Shown: positions 10,527 through 19,998, counted from the stretch's first letter. The stretch is 64,000 bases of DNA from Phycisphaerae bacterium (GCA_029260015.1 JAJDEB010000001.1:1-64000); one strand, 5' to 3'. Translations and numbers: made by a program. Notes: a model not told the origin generated them from the letters alone.

Positions 10527-12181
10527 TCACCAACCTGACCGTGTCGGACCCCCACCGCCACAAATGCTGTCTCCAACGGTTCCAGCACGATGGCGTTTCG
10601 TCCCCGTCCGCCGGTGTTGACGCGATGAACGATGAGATACCCAGCATCGATGAGTTTCTTGCGAATGCGTTGGGCTTTTTGGGGGCCAAGTCCAGCAAGT
10701 TTTGGATATGAGCTGGAGGGTAAACCGGGGTTCTTGATGATGACTTCCAGGTAGCGGATTTCAACCGAATCGAGTGTTGGCATAGTGGTTGTGGATTCGT
10801 CAGTTGATACCTGGGCAACTCGGTTGGGCGACCAGTCAACGAATTCGTCGGCAACATCGACAGGCAAATCGGCAAACGGATCGCTCGATTGAAAGCCCGT
10901 TGGTGGACATGCGGCCAGTTTCATCTTGGGAATCCGCACCACAAATGGATACCGCCAGTTCCCTTCACCGACCTGCCCCACAAACCATCCGGGGGCGAGA
11001 TGATGCTGCATCCAACGGCACTGCTCGCGATCCAGACCCATGGACCCGGCGATGAGTTGATAGTCGGACGCACTCCCACACCGCCCAACGAACTTGTTTG
11101 CGGTATTGCTCAAGATCGACGGCGCCAAATCGGCTGACTGAATCGAAAGATCAAGGCCAATACCCGTGCCACGAATCAATCCGATTAGGTCGGCAATGCC
11201 TCCACGCGGATTTGAGGACGACACCATGCGGGCTGCTTCATCACAGCAAATGTACAAATCCATTTGGGGATTGCTCACCCCACGGGCCACCCGCGATGTG
11301 AATTCGTGAAGCACCAGGCTGTTGAGCATCAAATCCTTGTCCACTTCCGAGGCCCCGGCCATTTCCAGGACCCAGTGGCGGCTTGCCAGATCTGATGTGG
11401 ACCAACCTTTTCGAAAACAGAGCGCCTCGCGAAGCGACAGGAGAACGGGATCGATGCTGTCGACAAACGCCTGCTTCGCTTGCGCGTTGGCCTCCGAGTT
11501 GCTGCGAATCGCTTCGCGCAAGTCGAACATCGTTGGATAGTGATCACCGCCGGCGAGGACACCGAAGCTGTTGTACAGTTCGAAAATGGTTGCATGAATC
11601 AGCTTCGCAGCTCGCGGTGGCAGTTGAAGGACCAACACCAACATGTCAGCGACTCGGGGTGCCCAGTCCGCCGGCTCAACCCCAACGGGACACTGCAACG
11701 GATTGAGCTTCAATTGGCGAATGTCCACCACCACCAGATCGATACCCAACCGCGCCATCAAGGGCTGAAGCGCTGCATATTCCTTCTTGCGCAAGTCGAA
11801 TAACCACAACCCACCGACCTGGGTTGCAATTTGGAGGGCCATGAATCGAGATCGATGGGTTTTGCCACAACCGCTACCACCGAGGGTGAGACTGTGCCCA
11901 TTGAGAAAAGACAGTGGACAACGGATGTCTCCTTGGTGGTTATCGAGCCCCAAGACCAAGCGCCCAGTGTTCAACTTGGGGAGGTCGATGGGTCCTGCAA
12001 ACGCACGGGCGGTCTTGTGTTTGCGAACGCGCTCGCTGACCATGTTGCGAACGAAACCGTCTGCAACGTCATGATCGATTAGGTTGCGGACTGCGCGACC
12101 CAGATCATCCTCCAGCAATCGATGCCGTTCGGCGTAGAGGAGTTCCTTGATCGACTCCGGGATGTCATGGTCAGGTGGCAT
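10523..12181 (-). CDS. VirD4/HerA-type P-loop ATPase with C-terminal winged helix
   Basis: This 552-residue ATPase has Walker A GGSGCGKTH (101-109) and Walker B DLYICCDEAA (308-317). Between and after them are features of DNA-pumping coupling proteins, such as GLWLFDLRKKEY and IRGTGIGLDLSIQSADLAP. Residues 470-540 form a winged helix-turn-helix (YLEVIIKNPG...KLIDAGYLIVHR). No membrane segment is seen. It probably moves or remodels DNA with the nuclease-fold protein encoded next, which overlaps its stop. The same parts are fused in the protein at 50211. The start follows 9 bp after the zinc-ribbon gene. Confidence 0.8.
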   Translation of the reverse strand: MPPDHDIPESIKELLYAERHRLLEDDLGRAVRNLIDHDVADGFVRNMVSERVRKHKTARAFAGPIDLPKLNTGRLVLGLDNHQGDIRCPLSFLNGHSLTLGGSGCGKTHRSRFMALQIATQVGGLWLFDLRKKEYAALQPLMARLGIDLVVVDIRQLKLNPLQCPVGVEPADWAPRVADMLVLVLQLPPRAAKLIHATIFELYNSFGVLAGGDHYPTMFDLREAIRSNSEANAQAKQAFVDSIDPVLLSLREALCFRKGWSTSDLASRHWVLEMAGASEVDKDLMLNSLVLHEFTSRVARGVSNPQMDLYICCDEAARMVSSSNPRGGIADLIGLIRGTGIGLDLSIQSADLAPSILSNTANKFVGRCGSASDYQLIAGSMGLDREQCRWMQHHLAPGWFVGQVGEGNWRYPFVVRIPKMKLAACPPTGFQSSDPFADLPVDVADEFVDWSPNRVAQVSTDESTTTMPTLDSVEIRYLEVIIKNPGLPSSSYPKLAGLGPQKAQRIRKKLIDAGYLIVHRVNTGGRGRNAIVLEPLETAFVAVGVRHGQVGD

Positions 12182-12190
12182 AAAGAGTAT

Positions 12191-12592
12191 CTATTCGTTG
12201 AATTCGATGAACGGTGAAAACACGAAGCGCATGACTCGCCCAAGACGGCCGCGACGCCGGTGGGTACCGTGACACGTACTACAAAGACGCAGCGAACCTG
12301 ACTTGGAATCATCCACCGTTGTTGAATGGCGACCGCAGATCGGTCGCTGACAGTGAGAACAACGGCAAAAACACTCGACGCAGATCACACCGCCACCGCA
12401 GTCCGCACAAAACCCACCAGGTTCATTCAAGCATCCGCAGGCACAGGCTGTGCGCCGGTCTATCCCTTGTGAGTGGATGGCCCCGGTATCGGTGAGCAGA
12501 TGTTCGGTGCCCGATTCCTGAATGGGTGTCGTCTTGCCGCCCCAACCGTCTTGGACCACCTTGGCTTGCTGATCAGTGCGAATGGGTTTCAT
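12191..12592 (-). CDS. Cysteine-rich zinc-ribbon-like protein
   Basis: This 133-residue protein has about a dozen Cys/His residues. They fall in paired motifs through the middle (CACGC, CADCGG, CVECFCRCSHC) and again near the C-terminus (CSTCHGTH), which suggests two or three zinc sites. The ATG at 12592 is preferred to an upstream TTG because GGGAG is 9 nt before it. It sits between a small membrane protein and the ATPase with gaps of 2 and 9 bp, so it belongs to that operon. It could bind DNA or dock proteins. No known family is recognised. Confidence 0.65.
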   Translation of the reverse strand: MKPIRTDQQAKVVQDGWGGKTTPIQESGTEHLLTDTGAIHSQGIDRRTACACGCLNEPGGFCADCGGGVICVECFCRCSHCQRPICGRHSTTVDDSKSGSLRLCSTCHGTHRRRGRLGRVMRFVFSPFIEFNE

Positions 12593-12594
12593 GG

Positions 12595-12822
12595 CTACCA
12601 ACTCCCTGGAAAAAGCACCCGGTCACACCATGACCACAGGTGGACCAAGAACAAGTACGTAAACCTGATCGAAAAAATGGCCAGCATCAGGGCGTTGACG
12701 GTGATCGCAATCCAAAGTCCAAAACGCACGAAATTGCGGCACCACTCCAATACGCTTTGCTTCCACGGATTGAAGCGGGTTTCAGCTCGGGCGTTAGTGG
12801 GTGGTGGTTGATTTGACGACAT
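12595..12822 (-). CDS. Small single-span membrane protein, first gene of the ATPase operon
   Basis: This 75-residue protein has a polar N-terminus and a long hydrophobic stretch (about 33-60) with aromatic residues flanking it. GAGGAG lies 5 nt before the ATG. It is the first gene of the minus-strand operon that runs toward the recombinase, and its stop is 2 bp from the next start. Function is unknown. It may anchor the ATPase complex at the membrane. Confidence 0.6.
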   Translation of the reverse strand: MSSNQPPPTNARAETRFNPWKQSVLEWCRNFVRFGLWIAITVNALMLAIFSIRFTYLFLVHLWSWCDRVLFPGSW

Positions 12823-13014
12823 GGCGGCTCCTCGGTGAATTGAACTTGCATTAACCCGCAGGGGATTACTGTGTTCGATTCGTCTGCGCGCGCAGAATCC
12901 TCAAAATCTCCACATATTTGTTGATTCATTGGTTTACGCCTCGAATTTGAAGGGCTAGACTGAATTCCAATTCACACTGCATTGAGGAATGAATTCAATT
13001 CAGGAAATGACCGC
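12823..13014. promoter_or_regulatory. Divergent promoter region between ATPase and sigma-factor operons
   Basis: This 190-bp AT-rich interval separates two divergent operons and should carry both promoters. GAATTC/AATTC words recur (TGAATTCCAATTCAC, GAATTCAATTC), and TTGCATTAA and CTGCATTGA occur about 115 bp apart. These could be sigma or repressor sites. I cannot place a convincing -35/-10 pair. Confidence 0.35.
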
Positions 13015-13584
13015 ATGCCGGGCGACAATCGCGAAAATCTGGAGTCACTCGACGAAGGCGACCTAATCAGACTGGTCAAAGCTGGTAGTAGGCCAGCGCT
13101 AATGACCCTGATCGCCCGCCTTGAGAAACCCCTCGCTGGTTACTTACGGAGACTGGTTTTTCGGAGCCGGGCTCGACAATATATCTACGAAGAGGCAATG
13201 TCACGATTCTTAGCAAAACTCCACGACTTTGATGACACACTTCCGCCGTGGCCATACCTAAAAACAATCGCCTACAATTTGTTTGCGGACTGGTGGAAGA
13301 AACGCAAAGTCGAATTGAACGACAACCCCATTGATATGGCCTTGCAAATTACCAGAGAATCCCCATCGACCAGCGACCATCATTCCTACGAACTTTTTGC
13401 ACAACTCGCTGAGTGCATGAAACGCCTTGCCAACGAATCCAGAAATGTCATCGAATTGCACTTTCTATGCGAACTCCAGTTAAATGAAATTGCGAAGATT
13501 ATTGGCAAAAAACCCGGTCGAGCCAGCCAGATCAAGAGTACGGCGATAGTACAACTTAAGAACTGCATGGGGGTCCAAACATGA
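13015..13584 (+). CDS. ECF-type RNA polymerase sigma factor
   Basis: This 189-residue sigma-70 family protein has region 2 at about 35-105, including PWPYLKTIAYNLFADWWKKR, the helix typical of ECF sigmas. Region 4 lies at about 125-185, with NVIELHFLCELQLNEIAKI followed by an HTH. The ATG at 13015 has AGGA 9 nt upstream and is preferred to the TTG at 12982. The stop overlaps the next gene's ATG, so the unknown downstream protein may be a cognate regulator. It is divergent from the ATPase/TerY-P operon and is likely to drive one or both promoters. Confidence 0.85.
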   Translation: MPGDNRENLESLDEGDLIRLVKAGSRPALMTLIARLEKPLAGYLRRLVFRSRARQYIYEEAMSRFLAKLHDFDDTLPPWPYLKTIAYNLFADWWKKRKVELNDNPIDMALQITRESPSTSDHHSYELFAQLAECMKRLANESRNVIELHFLCELQLNEIAKIIGKKPGRASQIKSTAIVQLKNCMGVQT

Positions 13585-14609
13585 TTCGCAACGAAGACCG
13601 CCGCAGAGTATTGGAAGCGCTGTTCGCGGATGAACCCATCGCCCACGACGCCTCCCTCATCGAATTCGTCATCATCGATGACAAGTACTGGATCGCCACC
13701 ATCGTCCTAAATCGCCTGCACGTTGATCCCGATGACGAGGATGCGATCAGCGTCTTGGCGTTGGTCATCAAACAACTCCTACCCGCCATTCAAGTCCACT
13801 CTAAGTTCATTCGAGACTGCGTGTCGGATTCGGATTCAGATGCGGAAATCGAGAACCGGTGGAACAAACTAATTGAAAATCTGTGCCCCGACGAATCTCC
13901 CAGTTCCGAACTGCTTTGGCCGGACTCTGATGACACTGCAGGTAAGATCGCGGAACTTGTAGACCAAGCATGGCAAGCGACAATCACGCCAGAAGAACTC
14001 AATCAACGTTTTGGATCGTTGCTCGATGACAACGACTGGCTGATGGAAGCTCAGTCGTTTCATCGAACTCGATATGCACTTCGTCGATCGCGCGACATTC
14101 TTTCCGATTCCGGGGACGAGGCAATTGACCTCGATGCAAACCGAATCATTGAGATAGCCACCGACTTGAGCGATCCAGAAAAGGCCCGGCAATTCGTTAA
14201 TACGGTGAACATCGCCGAACTTATTGCGAAAGCAAACGCAGATGACCGGGAATCGTTGCTTACGGTCCACAGCAGCTCCGAAGATCGCAAGTTCTTTGCG
14301 GCACCACTTGTCGGCCCCAATGCAGTCCATTGGCGTTTTGAAATGTCGCTGTTTGATCAGGACACCTGGATGCTGATGATGCAATTCTGGAACCTCGGTG
14401 AACTTGGCCTTGAAAGAACACCTTCATCCTCCGTTCGCTTTAGGCATGTCACAGGCATATGGGAATCTTCCTTCAAACTGGGAGATGAATACAGAATCCG
14501 CCGAGCCGCACAGGGTGCCCCCGCAATCCAGAATGATTCTTCGCCAATCATCATCGAATTGAGCCCCGGCGAAGACCGCTGCGAACTGATGGTGAATTGG
14601 CGCTTTTAG
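13581..14609 (+). CDS. Unknown protein coupled to the ECF sigma factor
   Basis: This 342-residue soluble, acidic protein shows no motif or membrane segment I can recognise. Its ATG overlaps the sigma factor stop (ATGA). Its end is followed after 12 bp by the Lon-like/methyltransferase gene, so all three are one operon. Anti-sigma or sensor proteins often sit in this position, but nothing here shows an anti-sigma domain. The C-terminal third, with strands and HWRFEMSL and VRFRHVTGIWESSF, looks like a beta-rich domain. Confidence 0.7.
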   Translation: MIRNEDRRRVLEALFADEPIAHDASLIEFVIIDDKYWIATIVLNRLHVDPDDEDAISVLALVIKQLLPAIQVHSKFIRDCVSDSDSDAEIENRWNKLIENLCPDESPSSELLWPDSDDTAGKIAELVDQAWQATITPEELNQRFGSLLDDNDWLMEAQSFHRTRYALRRSRDILSDSGDEAIDLDANRIIEIATDLSDPEKARQFVNTVNIAELIAKANADDRESLLTVHSSSEDRKFFAAPLVGPNAVHWRFEMSLFDQDTWMLMMQFWNLGELGLERTPSSSVRFRHVTGIWESSFKLGDEYRIRRAAQGAPAIQNDSSPIIIELSPGEDRCELMVNWRF

Positions 14610-14621
14610 AGGAGGTGATGC

Positions 14622-17135
14622 GTGATCGGAATCGTCTATGCACCCTCCACCTTGCCCGAGGGAGGTTTTCTGGAATGCATTCGATTTGAACACATTGCCG
14701 ATTCGCCCAATGAGACGGTATTTGAAGGACTCATCGGTGGCGTGGATCGCCAACTCGGCGATCAAGCGCTGCGGGCTCGCCAATTCGTAGCCGCGTCGAT
14801 TCAACATCCATGGATAGGGCCGCTTGTTGTGCGCGAACTTTCCAAGGGACGACTTACCATCGCATTCGATCAGCATGCAGAAAGACAACAATCTTCATTC
14901 GGCTTGGCATTTGCCATCGGGATGCTGTCACTTGCATTGGATCTTCCAACGCGAGAACGATTGGCACACACGGGCGAAATTGAAGCACCGTTTCCTGCCC
15001 AGGATTCAAGCGGCCGCCCCACTATCTTAATGCGAATGCGACAAGTCAGTGGTTTAACTGCCAAGGCTCTATGCTGCGCAAAGGCGCAATACGACGCGCT
15101 CTACTTCCCATTTGAAATTGAGACGGCAGAGTTCCAGCGAATTGAAACGGAATTCGCCTCGAACAACCCGAGTTTCTGCTGCCCACTGCTTCCGCTGAGT
15201 CAAAATCTCAGTGCCGCAAACCTGATCAACCTGGCCTTCGATCTTCCAGCGATGTGGAATCGCGCATCGTCTCATGAGTATCTTCCGTTGGCTGTGACGC
15301 TTCTCGATCACACGACCTTCAATCAACACGAAAATGAATTCCCTTTAGGTATCGGTGAATTCCTGTCCGGCCTGCGACAACAAGATTTGGTACCGACCTC
15401 AATTCAAGGCTATCTACACCACCGAATCAAAAGTTGGCGAAATGCCGTTTCCCCAAAACACCACCCCGAGCTGCTAAAGGCATTGATTTCCGACGATCCG
15501 ATGCGGCCGCTGGATGCGAGTTCGGCCGACGACCCGGTTGTCGAAACCGATATCAACCATTGGTTGCGGAACGTCGATCCCGGTGACGCAGCGGATGTGT
15601 TCGCCACCTTACAACTCGTCAAACTCTGCGCTGATGTTTCGATTGATTTCGATCGCTACCTGGGTGCCGCTCATGGCGTATTCATGCGGTCCCTGAATAT
15701 TGTTGTTCAGCTCATTGATAATTTGGTGAGTTCAACCGAGCGCGCGGTGCCTATCGAGGCCATTGGACAACTCATTTCGATTGGCCACGAGTTTGTTTCC
15801 GCAGCCATTGGAATTGCCCCCTCGGCATGTACCGAATTGGCCCAGACGCTGGAGCGTCTCAACAATCCGATCGACCGTATCGCTGACGCCAACGAAACGT
15901 TCAAATGCGTGCAGGCCTTGAAGGCACTTCGCGAACGCTGCCTGAGCGCCGCTGCATTGTCGCAGACACAGCCCGTGTCAACTCGCAATGAACAACTCCT
16001 GAAGATGATATTCAGTTTGAGTTCTGGGGAACCACAAGGAACCAGAATCAATGAGCTGAACCTTGAATTCACCGTGGGTGACATCACCGAAACAATGGCA
16101 GAACCCGCCTTGCTCTTCGATTCCAGCGCCACCCAATGCGGCGACTTCAGTCGGCGGCACCGTTTCAGTCGGAATGACGATGCATTCTTTGCACTGCCTG
16201 AATCTACCGCCTCAGTTATCGAGCTGGGTTACTCGAGCCCAAGATGCGCAATTGGTTTCAAATTGAGCACTGGAACCGAATCATTGGCGTGCTGGGATAA
16301 GAACCACTGCGGTTGGCCGCCTGCCATCGACTCTCAACTCTTTGCAGCCGCCATCGACACCCATGGAGATCAGATCAAGCCTAAATCGGTAATCGATGTC
16401 GGCACCGGGACCGGATTCCTGGCGGGCGTTGCGCTTAGTCGGTGGTCGTCCATCAAAAAAATGGTTTTGGTCGAATCTGATCGCGGGAGCGCTCTTCTCG
16501 CCAAGTCGAACTTGGTACGCTACCAGGGATGCAACCTTGAAATGATCCCTTCTCGATTCCAAGCGGTCTCGTTCAATGATCGCTGCGATCTATTGATCTG
16601 CCACCCGCCCTACCTACCACAGCGCCCACTCGTCCCAGGTGGAATAGAGATGGCCACCAACGGAACATCCCTGTTGGAGGCGGTCGTTAAAACCGGCCAC
16701 AGACTCGCCTCCGAAATCTGGATGTCGTTCTCGATGCTGGCTTGGCCGGATTTTGCTGCTGCTCTGCTGCACGCGCGCGAACATTATTCCCGCATTGAAA
16801 TACTGGCTCGGAATTTTGTGCCGTTTCGGATTCCATGGCTTGAACCAAGAGCCGAACGCGGCTCCCGTGATCCCAACGTTGACTACTACGAAAACGTCTT
16901 GCTTAAACGCGGGCTCTTGGATTTGGATTCGCCGGACAACGATCAGTTGCCTGTCAATTACCTCGAGCACGTTCGTCCGGGGCGTGGCAGTCAACTTCAC
17001 CCTGAAATCCAAGATTGCTCTCGCGAACAAAATGTTTTGCGCGATCGACTCTCCCACCTTCGCAAGAATTCCGCCAACTCCCATGGCTACCGATACTGGC
17101 ACGAAATACGTGTCGTTCGACTCATCACAAAATAG
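14622..17135 (+). CDS. Lon-protease-like N-terminal domain fused to a class I methyltransferase
   Basis: This 837-residue protein starts at GTG with AGGAGG 5 nt upstream. Residues 75-165 resemble the Lon (S16) proteolytic fold. SSFGLAFAIGMLSL (Ser91/Ser92) parallels the serine-containing GPSAG helix, then HTGEIEA and GLTAKALCCAKAQYDALYFP follow the TGEI and GGLKEK...VILP segments. The catalytic lysine position is Thr146, with Lys148 two residues on, so activity is doubtful. Residues 590-720 form a SAM-binding domain with VIDVGTGTGF and ICHPPYLPQ, close to the NPPY motif of HemK-like and N6-adenine enzymes. The middle 400 residues are unassigned. The substrate is unknown. Confidence 0.7.
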   Translation: MIGIVYAPSTLPEGGFLECIRFEHIADSPNETVFEGLIGGVDRQLGDQALRARQFVAASIQHPWIGPLVVRELSKGRLTIAFDQHAERQQSSFGLAFAIGMLSLALDLPTRERLAHTGEIEAPFPAQDSSGRPTILMRMRQVSGLTAKALCCAKAQYDALYFPFEIETAEFQRIETEFASNNPSFCCPLLPLSQNLSAANLINLAFDLPAMWNRASSHEYLPLAVTLLDHTTFNQHENEFPLGIGEFLSGLRQQDLVPTSIQGYLHHRIKSWRNAVSPKHHPELLKALISDDPMRPLDASSADDPVVETDINHWLRNVDPGDAADVFATLQLVKLCADVSIDFDRYLGAAHGVFMRSLNIVVQLIDNLVSSTERAVPIEAIGQLISIGHEFVSAAIGIAPSACTELAQTLERLNNPIDRIADANETFKCVQALKALRERCLSAAALSQTQPVSTRNEQLLKMIFSLSSGEPQGTRINELNLEFTVGDITETMAEPALLFDSSATQCGDFSRRHRFSRNDDAFFALPESTASVIELGYSSPRCAIGFKLSTGTESLACWDKNHCGWPPAIDSQLFAAAIDTHGDQIKPKSVIDVGTGTGFLAGVALSRWSSIKKMVLVESDRGSALLAKSNLVRYQGCNLEMIPSRFQAVSFNDRCDLLICHPPYLPQRPLVPGGIEMATNGTSLLEAVVKTGHRLASEIWMSFSMLAWPDFAAALLHAREHYSRIEILARNFVPFRIPWLEPRAERGSRDPNVDYYENVLLKRGLLDLDSPDNDQLPVNYLEHVRPGRGSQLHPEIQDCSREQNVLRDRLSHLRKNSANSHGYRYWHEIRVVRLITK

Positions 17136-17202
17136 ACATTTCCATCTCAATCTACCCAACCGCCGAAAGCTTTATTAAGCCTTGTTTTGTTGTTCCTGCA
17201 AC

Positions 17203-17856
17203 ATGACATCAAAGAAGCGAAATTTCCAAGCAGAAAACTTGAAGAACATACTGAGCAGCGAAGCATTCGGAAAGACAATTCAAGAAGCCAATCAAGTCGC
17301 ACAGAGGCACGGCGACGCTCGGTTTACAGTCTACGGATTGGGCGAAACCAACGAGTACGTCGTTACGCCCATCTGGAAAACATCACCCAGAAACCATGGT
17401 GATCGTAATTGGGAATGGACGCGGTTTGATTTTGAAATGCGTGAATTTGGCCAACCGCCTCACGACGCTTATCGCGCGATCAGCACGTATCTAATTCCGA
17501 AGTCGAAGATGACTCGTGACGTCATCGAATCAGCGTTGACAGAATTCGATTCTGCGTACGGCACGAATCGGCCAATTCTGGGAGTAGCGGCGATGGAATC
17601 CGATCGCGGCGATCTGGTGTTGATGCAAAAGACATTTTCCTCGTCTCTGTTCGACCGAAAGTTGGATCTTGTTTCGCAACTAAAGGAGAGAATCGGAACG
17701 GCCGGAATCGACTTTGCGAATTCTATCGAACTGCCAGGCTATATTCGTGCCGCAGTCGTTCCCATTCAGTCAGATAAACGACTTGCTGAAATTAACCCGT
17801 TGAGTCTCGGGCGACTGGGACGATTCGCGGATCCACGCGGTCCACCTATGAAATAA
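17203..17856 (+). CDS. Unknown soluble protein at the end of the sigma-factor operon
   Basis: This 217-residue protein begins MTSKKRNFQAENL. I prefer this ATG over an upstream TTG at 17182, though neither has a clear ribosome-binding site. There is no signal peptide, membrane segment or recognised motif. The sequence mixes charged helices with strands such as RFTVYGLGETNEYVV. It is 67 bp downstream of the methyltransferase fusion on the same strand and may be cotranscribed. It marks the probable right end of the first island before the secreted-protein genes. Confidence 0.55.
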   Translation: MTSKKRNFQAENLKNILSSEAFGKTIQEANQVAQRHGDARFTVYGLGETNEYVVTPIWKTSPRNHGDRNWEWTRFDFEMREFGQPPHDAYRAISTYLIPKSKMTRDVIESALTEFDSAYGTNRPILGVAAMESDRGDLVLMQKTFSSSLFDRKLDLVSQLKERIGTAGIDFANSIELPGYIRAAVVPIQSDKRLAEINPLSLGRLGRFADPRGPPMK

Positions 17857-18030
17857 ACAGGAGAAATTGCGTCAGCCGATTATGCGCGAGATCGTTCGTA
17901 AGTCTTGGTCTCATTCTTTTGATTGCGACTGCTATGACGCTCCAACTTCCACTAATGCGAACTTTGAGGCTCCCTAAAATACGCGCTGCTCATTGCGCTT
18001 CAATCGCCCACATCACTCAGCATCTGCGAT

Positions 18031-19602
18031 TCACGGTCCACCCGTTTCGCAATCTGTTTGATCATGCGTGCAAACGCCCGCGACGCATAGGTCAGTCGTA
18101 CATGGCACGCCATCATCGCAATTGATCAGTTCAGCAATCTGAATGAATGGACATTCCAATCCAAGATTACCCACCTCGCCTGGATTCTCGAAGAAATCGC
18201 CTGGCGTATGAGCAATATTGTTCTCAAGCCATTGCTTGGCGTTTGTGACGTCATCACTCTCTGAAGACGTGCTGCATGTATTTTCATTTTGCCCGATGTA
18301 ATGCGCGACCAAGATTCTCACACTGTTTTCCTTCGCGACCAAAGCTTCTGCTTCAGCCTCAGTGCGAGCGGGGCCGCAACAACAAATACAGCTAGCGCTA
18401 GATGCCCCATTCGCGCACGGTGAACCATTGCAATTCGACCCGCCCTCACATGCACCTTGGTCGGGTTTGTTCGTCCATCCGTCCGTTATCAAGATCAAAT
18501 ACTTGTTGCGGTTTGGCTGTGATGCCAAGAGATGATCACGTGCCACGGCGATGCCAACAGAAACCGGTGTTCGATGTTCCCCGTTATACACTTTCGTGTC
18601 ATCGTAGAGATCTGCCCTCAATTCGTCGTAGTTGGATGTCAACCCAATATCGACTCTCGCCCCAATGCCGTCCGATTCAATTCTATTGCCCTGAGCGTCA
18701 AAATCTCTTCCATCGACGAACGTTCCAACACCAATCCTTGGTCGTATCGGCGAACCTTCGAAAAAATTCACCAGTTCATTGACCGCATTCAACGATTTTC
18801 GGAAGTCGCCATCTTCCGTACTAGACGATGCATCAATCATCACCATGATGTCCGTCGCGCTGGATGGGTCCGGACACTCGCCGCAGCATTCGGTATCAAC
18901 CAACGGCGGATGCGTAACACCCAGTACGGGGTCGCAGCCGTTCGTCGTACACGCCAAGCCGTCGTCGATTTCGGTGACTGTACCGTCCGTTTGGCAGCAA
19001 AAAGCGGTGCCGCAACCAAAGGTCACGTCATCAACCAATGCAAAAGACGTCACGTTGTTACCGGCACCGTCCAAACCGAATTCGACACGCAAATCATCGT
19101 CCACGCCGATCGGAACGTTCAGCATTACTGTGCGCAAACCTTCAGCGTCGTCAAACTCGGTGACGTTCACCAACGACGCATCGAAGCGTGTTTGGCCGTC
19201 GCTGTCGATATAGAAAAATGCTTTGCTGAAAGTCGGCTCTTCAGTTGGACCGAGGATCACGCGATCGCCATCAACGTCAATTAAATATGCCGAGAAGCTA
19301 TCTGGTGGCAACGAGAGCGGCCGAGTCCCATTACCGGAAAAGAGCTGATACCGAAATGACAACCATGTCGCCGATGTTGGTGCATCTAGCCCATCCTGGT
19401 AAATGCGACTTCGCGACCCAGTTCCGGGCTCATGCAGCTTGATCATCTTGTTGGAACCGGCTGAGATTACCTGCGTTGTTCCGTCCGCAATCCAATTCGT
19501 TAGATCACTGTCAAACGTCCCGTTTGCAACATCAGCGCAAACGTTCTCGCCAGCGATGGCCAGAAACGCGACCGAAAGCATGCAAATCAAACTCTTCGTC
19601 AT
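18031..19602 (-). CDS. Secreted von Willebrand factor A protein with Cys-rich linkers
   Basis: This 523-residue protein begins with a signal peptide (about 1-23, ending AGENVCA). Residues 25-190 form a beta-rich PEP-CTERM/choice-of-anchor-like domain (NGTFDSDLTNW...DDVTFGCGT). A Cys-rich segment follows, then a vWA domain from about 250 with the MIDAS DASSS and ILITDGW. The C-terminus is again Cys-rich (CTTDLCVAGVCTH). AAGGAG lies 6 nt before the ATG. It is probably a surface or matrix adhesion protein. Its Cys-rich style matches the N-terminus of the giant protein encoded nearby. Confidence 0.82.
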   Translation of the reverse strand: MTKSLICMLSVAFLAIAGENVCADVANGTFDSDLTNWIADGTTQVISAGSNKMIKLHEPGTGSRSRIYQDGLDAPTSATWLSFRYQLFSGNGTRPLSLPPDSFSAYLIDVDGDRVILGPTEEPTFSKAFFYIDSDGQTRFDASLVNVTEFDDAEGLRTVMLNVPIGVDDDLRVEFGLDGAGNNVTSFALVDDVTFGCGTAFCCQTDGTVTEIDDGLACTTNGCDPVLGVTHPPLVDTECCGECPDPSSATDIMVMIDASSSTEDGDFRKSLNAVNELVNFFEGSPIRPRIGVGTFVDGRDFDAQGNRIESDGIGARVDIGLTSNYDELRADLYDDTKVYNGEHRTPVSVGIAVARDHLLASQPNRNKYLILITDGWTNKPDQGACEGGSNCNGSPCANGASSASCICCCGPARTEAEAEALVAKENSVRILVAHYIGQNENTCSTSSESDDVTNAKQWLENNIAHTPGDFFENPGEVGNLGLECPFIQIAELINCDDGVPCTTDLCVAGVCTHDQTDCETGGP

Positions 19603-19707
19603 GTTCGACTCCTTCCAGCACTCCAGCCCGCTAGAGTTCTGCTTAATACACGCTCATATTTCCCCCATGTTCAAAGCACATGGGCCACCGGCCAGAGAAA
19701 TAGTCAA

Positions 19708-19998
19708 TCACTCTGGTTTCTTAGGACGCTTCCAGAAATCACCTTTTTCATAGTCCTCATTAGCATGCCTGAAATCTGTATATACGTATAGCGTTGAGGC
19801 AACAGTATCCAGGAGCACCTCTAATTTGGCTCCTCCAACATTCCTGACCAAGAAGTCAAGCGCCATCCTCGCGACTTCATCGGTTTCTTTGCCGGGGTAC
19901 CAAACACCGACTCCGTTATTCGCATCATCACATAAGAGTTTTCCCAAATAGAGAACCTCTTGTTTATCAGGTTCCAGAACAAGTAATTGAGCAGACAT
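19708..19998 (-). CDS. Small acidic protein, possible immunity protein
   Basis: This 96-residue soluble protein is acidic and aromatic-rich (GVGVWYPGKETDEV, EDYEKGDFWKRPKK). AAGGA lies 8 nt before the ATG. It belongs to a run of small minus-strand genes downstream of the RHS toxin gene. In polymorphic toxin loci such genes are often immunity proteins linked to current or displaced toxin tips. I do not recognise the family, so this role is inference from place and size only. Confidence 0.55.
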   Translation of the reverse strand: MSAQLLVLEPDKQEVLYLGKLLCDDANNGVGVWYPGKETDEVARMALDFLVRNVGGAKLEVLLDTVASTLYVYTDFRHANEDYEKGDFWKRPKKPE

